A stretch of DNA of 8,311 nucleotides, from contig WOZY01000019.1 of NCBI GenBank assembly GCA_011620045.1, forward strand, positions 1 to 8,311, in the 5' to 3' direction. The notes beneath the pieces were generated by a model. That model was given only the letters and a program-made list of their open reading frames with translations. It was not told the origin of the DNA and did no database searches. Source of the stretch: Mesotoga sp. (lineage in GTDB: Bacteria > Thermotogota > Thermotogae > Petrotogales > Kosmotogaceae). The translations under genes and the position numbers were made by a program. This document shows positions 1 through 5,577 of this stretch, in pieces. The stretch's first letter is position 1; every line of letters starts with the position of its first letter.

Positions 1-12
1 GGCCTCTTGATA

Positions 13-195
13 CTAAGAGTCCGACTTAGTCTTCTTGCCCTTGTCCATATAGGCGACAAGGACCATAATGGCACCACCGATCCATTCTAAAACGACGCGC
101 CAGACAGGCTCTACAACACTTCCAATGTTGAATGAAGCTAGAAGAGCCATAACCAGGACTACCACACCGGCGAGCATCAATACCGTTCTTGACAT
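13..195 (-). CDS. Small two-helix membrane protein, unknown function
   Basis: A 60-residue protein that I do not recognise. Residues 5-24 are a strongly hydrophobic helix (MLAGVVVLVMALLA) and residues 35-50 a second one. The short loop between them contains VVEPVWRV, and the C-terminus is a polar, basic tail (KGKKTKSDS). This suggests a hairpin membrane protein with the tail probably in the cytoplasm. I chose the ATG at 195 because the Shine-Dalgarno GGAGGGGTGATC (199-210) lies just upstream. The frame could open at a GTG at 204, but that GTG is part of the Shine-Dalgarno itself. A likely promoter is listed separately. The downstream neighbour lies outside the window. No domain-based function can be offered; the call as a real gene rests on the ribosome site, the promoter and the clean hydrophobic pattern. 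Confidence 0.75.
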   Translation of the reverse strand: MSRTVLMLAGVVVLVMALLASFNIGSVVEPVWRVVLEWIGGAIMVLVAYMDKGKKTKSDS

Positions 196-255
196 AATGA
201 TCACCCCTCCTGTTCACAGGTATCTGGTACAATTCTGACTCCATCTACTATCGTG

Positions 256-264
256 ATTTTATCA
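256..264 (-). promoter_or_regulatory. Extended -10 promoter for the small membrane protein
   Basis: On the minus strand the sequence reads TGATAAAAT: a -10 box TAAAAT (256-261) preceded by the TGn extension. No good -35 box sits at 16-18 bp, which is common for extended -10 promoters. Transcription would start near 249, leaving a leader of roughly 55 nt before the ATG at 195. The promoter of the phosphatase gene at 5569-5577 has the same TGA-TATAAT build. Confidence 0.4.
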
Positions 265-421
265 CAACTTCACGCTAGAAAGACCATTTTCGCAGAAAGA
301 ATCTCTCCTTAGCTTTCTAGGTAACCATTACAGGTAGTTTATTCACTTGCACTGGTAGATTTCGGTGCTAAGATCTAAGTAGACCGCCTGGTTCTCTTGT
401 CATCTCTTTGGCAGGCGAATC

Positions 422-1305
422 ATGGACGAGACTATAGATTGGCTCCTCGAAGGTCCTTCATGGGTCGAATATAGAACAAGATTAGATCTTCTCTTACAGG
501 ACGAAGAGGAAGAAGATGTTATTGAATCACCTATGAAAATGCTCAACTCACCAGAGATAAAATCATTGATCGCCGAGCTTCAGAACTGGCCTGGTTCTGT
601 TCTGACAAGTCACAATAATGCCGGCCATCCGATTTACAAATGGACATTTCTGGCTGATCTTGGGATGAGAAAAGATGATCCCGGCGTTGAAGAAATCGTT
701 GAGAAGATACTTGAACATCGCTCTTCACAGGGTCCTTCTCAAGTTCTCATGAATATTCCTGTAAAATTCGGTGGTTCGGGAACAGATCAGTTTGCCTGGG
801 CGCTGTGTGATGCGCCGGTAATACTTTATTCGATAGCAAGAATACGACTTCAAGACGATGCAAGAGTGCTTGGAGCCGCCGAATATCTAGCAGAACAAAT
901 AAGGGGCGACGGCTGGCCATGCGTTACATCACCTGAGCTAGGAAGCTTTCGCGGACCTGGTAGAAGAGAAGACCCTTGACCGTACGTGACTCTCGTCATG
1001 ACGAAACTCCTACTCGAAATCCCTGAATTCCTTGGAAGTACGGAAGCCAAACTCGGGCAAGAATCACTTCTCTCACTCTGGGAAAGAAGAAGAGATTATA
1101 ATCCATACATTTTCTACATGGGTACGAATTTCTGTAAGCTCAAGCTCCCTCAGGAAGATTCATACCTGAATCGATCTGGATGGCCTGGAAAGGCTGGGAA
1201 TTCCGGCAAAAGAAGGAACCGTCTCGCTGGCTAACACTCCAGACGTCAAAAATACTCAACAGATTTGAAGTACGCGGCGAATCTTTATCGATCGCTTTAG
1301 GCTAA
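422..1305 (+). pseudogene. Broken alpha/alpha-toroid protein (squalene cyclase/prenyltransferase-like)
   Basis: The reading frame matches, from memory, a family of about 330-residue bacterial proteins usually labelled squalene cyclase- or prenyltransferase-like. The start (WLLEGPSWVEYRT), the middle (MNIPVKFGGSGTDQFAWAL, GDGWPC, FRGPGRREDP) and the distal part (PYIFYMGTNFCKLKLP) are all recognisable. Two lesions are visible. First, TGA at 977-979 falls where the family has Cys in DPCPY, and the same frame continues after it (PYVTLVMTKLLLEIPEF). Second, after KLKLP (about 1152) the frame changes and about 40 codons are missing. The tail then resumes in frame 1 from 1153 as GRFIPESIWMAWKGWEF and QKKEPSRWLT and ends at TAA 1303-1305. 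The ATG at 422 fits the family N-terminus; its ribosome site (AGGCG, 413-417) is weak. The missing segment argues for a true pseudogene over a single sequencing error. The specific substrate of this family is unknown to me. Confidence 0.85.
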
Positions 1306-1762
1306 GCTAGAGATCGTAGTATCATAGAGAAAAATCAAACTGGAAGATTCAGTCCAACCACGGAATGAAGGGAGCCATGTTGATTCGGCCAGTCACTTGG
1401 CCGTCCAGTGTACTTCAGTGAGGATATGGTTTCTATAGCGTCTTATTTTGTCGTTATCTGCAAGCGTTGGTTTGAAAAGAGCAAGAAAGCCGAATCCGTA
1501 CAGGATACCTGACAGGCCCTGTTCAAAACTAATAATCAGAATATGAGCTTCTTCCTCGGCAGTGGCTACGTATTCGGGAAACAGCGAACGAGAACCACTT
1601 CTGCCACATGAGCCTCAAAACTGGTTAAAATGAATGAGCCGGTGATATTATCAACATCTACATTAGTCGAGAGAATCGGACGAATCTTCCATCATCTCTT
1701 CGACTCTTCATCTCACAGACTCTCCCGCCTTGCTGCTACAAGAAGCACCAGTAATCTTCTAG
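1306..1762. other. Gene-free stretch with one coding remnant
   Basis: There is no intact gene here. The minus strand has an open frame from 1614 down to a TGA at 1393-1395 that lacks a start codon (listed separately). A perfect 6-bp hairpin, CGGCCA-gtcact-TGGCCG, lies at 1386-1403 over the end of that frame; it has no T-tract on either side, so I do not call it a terminator. The rest of the stretch shows nothing I can name. Confidence 0.6.
1393..1614 (-). pseudogene. Coding remnant without a start, unknown family
   Basis: This is a 73-codon open frame on the minus strand, bounded upstream by a stop at 1615-1617, with no ATG, GTG or TTG in a sensible place. Its composition is protein-like: FPEYVATAEEEAHILIISFE, then GLSGILYGFGFLALFKPTLA, then DNDKIRRYRNHILTEVHW. 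The helical, amphipathic look resembles the C-terminal ligand-binding part of TetR-type regulators, but this is only an impression. An adjacent frame upstream reads EAHVAEVVLVRCFPNT, so a frameshift near 1570-1600 is possible. It is best treated as the decayed tail of a lost gene. Confidence 0.25.
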
Positions 1763-1948
1763 TTAAACCTCTTCTACGTTTGCATTCAAAGCATACTTCT
1801 TGATCGCATCGATACCGTTCAAACAAGCTTGCTTGCTGGTATAACCCTCACTGGCCGCAATTATTTCACCGTTTGGAGCCTTAAGCCTAAATCGATATTC
1901 ACCTTTTGAGTCCTTATAGACTTCGAATTTTGCATTATCCATTGCCAT
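1763..1948 (-). CDS. DUF1508 (YegP-like) small protein
   Basis: A 61-residue protein that is a single DUF1508 domain: a short beta-strand unit followed by a helix. The signature runs FEVYKDSKGEYRFRLKAPNG, then EIIAASEGYTSKQACLNGID, then AIKKYA. The GEYRFRLKAPNGEIIAASEGY core is typical of the family. Members are found widely in bacteria as one- or two-domain cytoplasmic proteins; their function is not established. I chose the ATG at 1948 because GGAGG lies 7 nt upstream of it. The frame also opens at a GTG at 1954, but that overlaps the ribosome site. A weak promoter lies at 1970-1998. No gene lies within 450 bp on either side, so it is probably transcribed alone. No terminator hairpin is visible downstream. 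Confidence 0.88.
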   Translation of the reverse strand: MAMDNAKFEVYKDSKGEYRFRLKAPNGEIIAASEGYTSKQACLNGIDAIKKYALNANVEEV

Positions 1949-1969
1949 TTGCACACCTCCGTTCTGCTT

Positions 1970-1998
1970 ATCGTAGATCTTTTCACTTGTTCTGGCTA
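1970..1998 (-). promoter_or_regulatory. Possible promoter of the DUF1508 gene
   Basis: On the minus strand, TAGCCA (1993-1998, four of six matches to the -35 consensus) is followed after 17 bp by TACGAT (1970-1975, -10). The expected start near 1963 would leave about 15 nt to the ATG at 1948, enough to hold the GGAGG ribosome site. It is supported by position and spacing only. Confidence 0.35.
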
Positions 1999-2582
1999 TC
2001 TAACTGATTTCCGAAAATGAGTTCATATTCGCAAACCTTAATCATCTTAGCTCCAAGGCGGGAGGCTTTCAGACTACGGAGTCGAACTTACCCAACTAAA
2101 GGACTTAGCATTCAAATAATTTATGTACTCAGGTTTTTTCGAAAGAATCTCTTTCACCTCCTGGTTCTGTAAGGTGTCTTACTTTGAGGTTAAGCCAACT
2201 CATGTGAAATGAAATTCCACATCTTTAAGAAGTTCTGAACTTCAACGCTGAATCTCTCCCTCGTGAGAAAAGCAAAGGATGAGACAACAAAAGAACATCT
2301 CCATTCTACTACTTGAAAAAAAGAAAGCAAAAACCACTTTTCTTGGACTATTCTAGAATAAACCATTCATGTCATCTCTAAACGAGCCTGAATCACTATT
2401 CTCAGATATCACTACACATAGAAGACTCTATAACTCGTACCGGCGATGCTTCTCGCTAAAAGACTGACTTTGCTCTTACTACACCCGATCTTTGTCACTA
2501 GTTCTTTCTAACCCGACTCTAATAATCTCCTATCTCTGTGCTCTAACCCTATCGCACGGTCTTCTCTGAGGACGGCTCTTAA

Positions 2583-2612
2583 ATCCCCGCATGAGCGGCT
2601 CATCATTACCCA
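2583..2612 (+). repeat. Direct repeat copy 1, containing the IS end motif
   Basis: ATCCCCGCATGAGCGG followed by CTCATCATTACCCA. It recurs at 2716-2744 with one substitution in the first part (A/T) and GG replaced by A before the shared CTCATCATTACCCA. This copy also contains the palindrome ATGAGC-G-GCTCAT (2591-2603). The 14-bp second half is the outer end of the inverted repeat of the IS remnant, so an IS end motif lies about 130 bp outside the element. Confidence 0.75.
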
Positions 2613-2715
2613 AATCATTTTCTATGCAGCTCAATCATCTTGTTCCTTAGTTTCAGAATCAGTAATCATTATCAAACAAACATCGCTTCACTCATCTCTA
2701 CGCTCTTGATCTTAG

Positions 2716-2744
2716 ATCCCCGCTTGAGCACTCATCATTACCCA
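2716..2744 (+). repeat. Direct repeat copy 2, running into the IS left end
   Basis: ATCCCCGCTTGAGCA followed by CTCATCATTACCCA. The second half is part of the left inverted repeat of the IS remnant (2730-2749). The first half lies outside the element yet matches the sequence next to copy 1. The repeat therefore crosses the presumed element boundary. The sequence between the two copies shows no further similarity to the sequence after copy 2, so this is not a simple tandem duplication. Confidence 0.7.
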
Positions 2745-2749
2745 TAAGT
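2730..2749 (+). repeat. Left terminal inverted repeat of the IS remnant
   Basis: ACTCATCATTACCCATAAGT. It pairs with 3415-3434 at 19 of 20 positions. The transposase remnant's stop codon (2749-2751, minus strand) touches its inner edge, so the gene ends right at the left end, as is usual for compact insertion sequences. Confidence 0.8.
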
Positions 2750-3331
2750 CAGTTAGAAAAAGTGTCTGCACATTCAAGCATATCAAGCAGTTTAATTACA
2801 TCCTGCCAAATGGTTTTTACCTCTGGATATCCATCGCTCTTTCTTCAAATGAAGCCGCCAATTCTTCCCAGCATTTAGACTATCTCGTTTATCGTCTGTG
2901 GTTCATCCGGTAAAGGTTTGTCTTTGTTTGCCATCTTGTACAGGATCTTGCATTCTCTTTCATCGAGAAAGAACAATGACCGCTTTTCGTTTAACTCTCT
3001 ACCAAGATATTTAAGCCATAGGAGGAACTATGCAACAACAGCATATATGGCTATTGCAACCTCTAGTCTTTGTCTTTCCTCCAGTTGAAGGTTCTTTACC
3101 CTCTCTACTGTCTTGTTTGTGTTTGATCTAAGTATCTCTTCTCTTGTTATTTTTGGATTGCTCATGAATCTGTATGCGCTCTTTGTTTCAGACCAGTCTT
3201 CAAAGCTTTCTGGAATGCTTTTTACTGTTTCTCACAAATGTTTCTGAGATACTCTTCAGTCTCTTGTTCAACCTCTTGTCACCAAAGTCGCTTTCTTCAA
3301 ACTCATCACTTATCCCAACCACTGAGATCAC
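2749..3331 (-). pseudogene. Tn5-type (IS4 family) transposase, core deleted
   Basis: The minus strand encodes the two ends of a Tn5-like transposase. The N-terminal DNA-binding domain reads ISDEFEESDFGDKRLNKRLK. After a one-base shift near 3235 it continues as SIPESFEDWSETKSAYRFMS, NPKITREEIL. It is joined directly to the C-terminal domain: LEERQRLEVAIAIYAVVA, then FLLWLKYLGREL, SLFFLDERECKILYKMA and RKSDGYPEVKTIWQDVIKLL. In full-length Tn5-type enzymes about 300 residues, carrying the D-D-E catalytic residues, lie between these two parts; here they are absent. The C-terminal part also has in-frame TAG (after AVVA), TAA (before MLGRIGGF) and TGA (before RKSDGYP). A GTG at 3331 is the only plausible start. 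The protein cannot be active. Confidence 0.85.
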
Positions 3332-3414
3332 TTACAAACCGCATTAAAAGAAGAATTCACAATGTTCGCCAATCTATGCTCTTAATCTATCACTTCGTTT
3401 GCCTTTTCTCCAAT

Positions 3415-3434
3415 ACTTGTGGGTAATGATGAGT
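3415..3434 (-). repeat. Right terminal inverted repeat of the IS remnant
   Basis: The plus strand reads ACTTGTGGGTAATGATGAGT, the reverse complement of the left end apart from one base. Plus-strand sequence that is protein-like in frame starts five bases beyond it, at 3439. Confidence 0.8.
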
Positions 3435-3438
3435 TTCC

Positions 3439-3800
3439 ACCGGTCTAAACACTGGTATAGGATTTGTATGGAGACTTGTAACGGATACCGTCAACAACAC
3501 CGGCGGAAACAACAAGATGATAATAACATCCGATATCTTCACGACCTGCCCGCTTTCATCTTCCCTCTCTGCGAAGGTCGCCATGTGGAAGGGAATGCGA
3601 CAGTCACAAGCTTTGCGGCATCAACTGCAATCTTCACAACCTATGCACCACAGGCTCCTGAATCCATATCCATTGTTGCAGCATCCGACGTCGGTAGAGG
3701 GAAAGTCGTGGCGGTCTCAAGCACGTATGCATTCACAGGAACCCTAATGAGAATCGTTCAGGGCAACAACGACCTCTCCAGGGCCGTCGCCGACTGGTAA
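3439..3800 (+). pseudogene. 3' fragment of an interrupted, frameshifted gene
   Basis: Coding character starts immediately after the IS right end: TGLNTGIGFVWRLVTDTVNN, then TGGNNKMIITSDIFTTCPLS and VAMWKG in frame 1. Near 3595 the frame changes by one base, probably a single-base loss in AAGGG-AATGCG, and continues in frame 0 as NATVTSFAASTAIFTTYAPQ, then APESISIVAASDVGRGKVVA, then VSSTYAFTGTLMRIVQGNND and LSRAVADW, ending at TAA 3798-3800. A GxGKVVAVSST strand followed by a final helix (NNDLSRAVADW) is the usual close of glutamine-amidotransferase-like folds (DUF4350/ThuA type) found at the end of large exported proteins. That assignment is tentative. The upstream part of the gene is not found on the other side of the IS remnant. 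An ATG at 3399 lies inside the IS, so any frame from it is not a real gene. Confidence 0.7.
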
Positions 3801-3820
3801 ATCATTTATTAGAAGCGTAG

Positions 3821-4390
3821 TTACTCTAAGCTGTCGGATTTGTCATTTCTCTCAGGCTTGATAATAATGTACTTATCGAAAAGCCAGACGGTGAGAATTC
3901 CGCATGCGATGCCGATAACAGCACCGGCAATAACATCCGAGAAATAGCTGAAATAGACGTAAACTTCTGCCAAAGCTATTAGAGAAGAAAGTAGAACTAG
4001 CGGGACCCTGAGCATTTTGACGCTGTTCCATAAGACGGCAGTGTATGCAAAAGCAACTGCGACCGGAGAAGAGGGAAAGGAGTAAGTCTCTGGAATTGGG
4101 AAGATGATAGTATACCCCTCGATAAATTCAAGCGGCCGCAGTCTCCCGAAAACGGGCTTAAGGATAATGAAGACAATGAGCAGACTTATGCCGAGTCCGA
4201 GCGAAGTCATATAGCCAGCTCTACGGAATCTCTTATCGAAGAGCAGAAAGACCGTAAGAAGGATCCACACTAAAGACCCCCTCTCGAGAAACAGCATGAA
4301 AGAGAGGAAAAGATCCATGAACTGGCCAGACATAACTGCATTAAGCGAATCCATTACCGAAAGCTCAATCTGATTTAGCGCATCCCACAT
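3821..4390 (-). CDS. PAP2-fold membrane protein lacking the catalytic histidines
   Basis: A 189-residue integral membrane protein with about six hydrophobic segments (near 24-36, 40-52, 61-78, 110-121, 129-147 and 152-172). Topology and motif spacing are those of the type 2 phosphatidic acid phosphatase (PAP2) superfamily, membrane enzymes that remove phosphate from lipids such as phosphatidate or undecaprenyl pyrophosphate. Motif 1 is intact: K78-X6-R85-P86 in KPVFGRLRP. Motif 2, normally PSGH, reads P106-S-S-P109. Motif 3, normally SRX5HX3D, reads A141-E142-X5-S148-X3-D152. Both histidines (general acid and nucleophile) and the motif 3 arginine are therefore missing. Hydrolysis by the known mechanism looks impossible, while the frame is open and the fold appears kept. 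It starts 23 nt beyond the terminator of the upstream phosphatase gene; the ribosome site (GGTGG, well upstream of the ATG) is weak, so read-through may supply expression. Confidence 0.85.
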   Translation of the reverse strand: MWDALNQIELSVMDSLNAVMSGQFMDLFLSFMLFLERGSLVWILLTVFLLFDKRFRRAGYMTSLGLGISLLIVFIILKPVFGRLRPLEFIEGYTIIFPIPETYSFPSSPVAVAFAYTAVLWNSVKMLRVPLVLLSSLIALAEVYVYFSYFSDVIAGAVIGIACGILTVWLFDKYIIIKPERNDKSDSLE

Positions 4391-4412
4391 TCCAGAACAC
4401 CACCATTATTTC

Positions 4413-4442
4413 TAACAAAAGAGGCGGCTCCAGACCGCCTCT
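4413..4442 (-). terminator. Intrinsic terminator of the barrel-phosphatase gene
   Basis: On the minus strand AGAGGCGG pairs with CCGCCTCT (8 bp, 7-nt loop, arms 4420-4427 and 4435-4442) and is followed by TTTTGTTAG. It begins 23 nt past the stop of the gene at 4466-5521. It lies before the start of the PAP2-like gene (4390) and so tends to separate the two transcripts. Confidence 0.85.
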
Positions 4443-4465
4443 CGATAACAACACTCTCTGTGGAA

Positions 4466-5521
4466 CTATCTAAGAATATCCTGAATTGCGGCGATCTCGG
4501 TGTAAGAGAGACCTGCCTTTTCCGTCAGGTAGTCTAGAGCAACGCTCTTCACATTGACATCGTCGACGGGATTACCGTTGTTCATTAGTACGAAGAGATC
4601 AGCGATGATCTTTCTAACTGCGTCGTAAGCTGCGGTTCCCGGTACCACATTGTAGTAGTTCTCGTAAGACTTGACATAATCGGCATAGATCTCGTCGGTC
4701 TTCGCGTTCATAATTGCGCCAAGCAGAGCGGATGCGATTCCTGCTCTATCCTTGCCTTCGACACAGTGAATCAGGTATGGCGGCTCGTGAGCTATCATGA
4801 ATCTAAGGCCCTCTCCAAGCTTCTTCGCAAAGTCGTCTGCGAGAGGATCGACACCCATGTTCAAATTGATGAGGTTGCCGGCCTCGCCGATGGACTTGTA
4901 GTACTCTGAGTATTCAAGATTTGATGCGAGCTCTTCATCTGAGTCGGAGAGATTGATAACCGTCTTGATACCGGCCTGCTCGATAAGAGCCGACGCGTAC
5001 GGAGCCCTGGGATCGTCTATCGAAGGATGGGAGCATCTGTAAAGCTTACCCGGAGCGATATCTCCGAGGGTAATCTCTCTGAAGTTCGCGAAAACCTCAT
5101 CGCTCGCGTAATCTTCCCTTACGTCGCTTCTCACAAGATGTCTTATCTCCAGCTCATCCTTGTAAGCTCCCTTCTCAACGAGACCCATGTGAATCGGACT
5201 TCCGACCTCAAGTCCGTAAGTCTGAGCAAAATTGCCATAGTTGATAGCAAGAAGAACATGCGTGTCGGAATATCTTGCAAGAGGCTGTCCTCTGTCGACA
5301 TCACCATATGTTGTTACGAATGGTACCATGATTGTGGTTGTACCCATTGTTACATAAACCAAGTCTCCTGCTTCAATAGCGGCGTAAACAACTGCTTCCA
5401 TGGGGATATTCGTATGAACGTTACCGTACTTATCAATTTCGGCTACTGCGCCAACTATTCCGGCGAGCATCAAAGCCGACAGAATTACAAATACACCCAG
5501 TAAAAACCCTCTCTTAAGCAT
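4466..5521 (-). CDS. Exported SAM-transferase-like barrel fused to a tyrosine phosphatase
   Basis: 351 residues. Residues 1-27 are a signal peptide (MLKRGF, a hydrophobic core, then GAVA before E28). Residues 28-128 resemble the C-terminal beta-barrel domain of SAM hydroxide adenosyltransferases (DUF62/fluorinase relatives): IDKYGNVHTNIP, VPFVTTYGDVDRGQPLARY, VLLAINYGNFAQTYGLEVGS. The N-terminal SAM-binding domain of that family is absent. Residues 148-290 are a Y_phosphatase3-type tyrosine/dual-specificity phosphatase: an ITLGDIAPGKLYRCSHP start, TVINLSDSDEE, and the phosphate loop HCVEGKDRAG with Cys253 and Arg259, so the HCX5R site is intact. A helical tail ends at DILR. GGAGGTG (5526-5532) sits 4 nt before the ATG, which makes the start secure. 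It has its own extended -10 promoter and terminator, so it is monocistronic. It probably acts outside the cytoplasmic membrane, on phosphoprotein or another phosphoester; the substrate is unknown. Confidence 0.88.
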   Translation of the reverse strand: MLKRGFLLGVFVILSALMLAGIVGAVAEIDKYGNVHTNIPMEAVVYAAIEAGDLVYVTMGTTTIMVPFVTTYGDVDRGQPLARYSDTHVLLAINYGNFAQTYGLEVGSPIHMGLVEKGAYKDELEIRHLVRSDVREDYASDEVFANFREITLGDIAPGKLYRCSHPSIDDPRAPYASALIEQAGIKTVINLSDSDEELASNLEYSEYYKSIGEAGNLINLNMGVDPLADDFAKKLGEGLRFMIAHEPPYLIHCVEGKDRAGIASALLGAIMNAKTDEIYADYVKSYENYYNVVPGTAAYDAVRKIIADLFVLMNNGNPVDDVNVKSVALDYLTEKAGLSYTEIAAIQDILR

Positions 5522-5525
5522 ACAA

Positions 5526-5532
5526 CACCTCC
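5526..5532 (-). promoter_or_regulatory. Strong ribosome site of the barrel-phosphatase gene
   Basis: GGAGGTG on the minus strand, 4 nt before the ATG at 5521. It fixes the start and, with the signal peptide, supports export of the product. Confidence 0.8.
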
Positions 5533-5568
5533 ACCTATCCTTTTAGACGTTAAGGTATTTGCACCACA

Positions 5569-5577
5569 ATTATATCA
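5569..5577 (-). promoter_or_regulatory. Extended -10 promoter of the barrel-phosphatase gene
   Basis: The minus strand reads TGATATAAT: a perfect TATAAT (5569-5574) with the TGn extension (5576-5577). The -35 region at 16-18 bp (near TTCGTG) matches poorly. Transcription would start near 5562, giving a leader of about 40 nt that includes the GGAGGTG site. Confidence 0.6.

Larger units (their letters stand above)
1949..2729. other. Gene-free stretch, pyrimidine-rich on the plus strand
   Basis: No gene is supported in these 781 bp. From about 2250 to 2720 the plus strand is markedly rich in T and C (runs such as TCTC, CTTC and CTCT). A minus-strand open frame of 34 codons (2077-2178) has plausible protein composition (EVKEILSKKPEYINYLNAKS) but no proper start, and may be the tail of a lost gene. 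A perfect 7-bp palindrome with a 1-nt centre, GAAGTTC-T-GAACTTC, lies at 2229-2243. One copy of the 30-bp direct repeat is at 2583-2612. The upstream part of the gene cut by the IS remnant is not here in recognisable form. Confidence 0.6.
2730..3434 (-). mobile_element. IS4-family (Tn5-type) element remnant, internally deleted
   Basis: A 705-bp element bounded by 20-bp inverted repeats with a single mismatch: ACTCATCATTACCCATAAGT at 2730-2749, and the complement of ACTCATCATTACCCACAAGT at 3415-3434. Between them lies a decayed Tn5-type transposase on the minus strand that lacks its catalytic core. Intact relatives are usually near 1.5 kb, so about half is missing. No target-site duplication is visible (left flank CCGCTTGAGC, right flank TTCCACCGGT). 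With two ends and no working transposase it is structurally a non-autonomous, MITE-like derivative, though the many stops suggest age. It sits directly upstream of a truncated plus-strand reading frame, which it may have interrupted. Confidence 0.8.

Noticed and set aside
385..417. CGCCTG...CAGGCG inverted repeat in front of the toroid pseudogene as a riboswitch or operator
   Set aside because: It has only 6 bp of pairing around a 21-nt loop, and no riboswitch core is recognisable.
1386..1403. CGGCCA-gtcact-TGGCCG hairpin as a terminator
   Set aside because: There is no T-tract on either strand, and it lies more than 80 bp from the nearest gene end.
1949..2729. CRISPR array or tRNA/rRNA gene in the long gene-free stretch
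   Set aside because: There are no regularly spaced repeats; the only repeat occurs twice. No cloverleaf-like TTCGA/CCA arrangement or rRNA motif is seen.
3301..3319. ACTCATCACTTATCCCAAC as an additional IS end
   Set aside because: It shares only ACTCATCA and a loose CCCA with the inverted repeat and lies in the coding part of the transposase N-terminus (GISDEF).
3399..3800. 133-codon plus-strand frame taken as one gene from the ATG at 3399
   Set aside because: Its first part lies inside the IS end and then reads the wrong frame; only the last 65 or so codons are genuine, as part of the frameshifted fragment.
5027..5503. 158-codon plus-strand frame opposite the barrel-phosphatase gene
   Set aside because: It lies wholly antisense to a gene with clear domains, promoter and terminator; its composition is rich in Cys and Ser and unlike a real protein.
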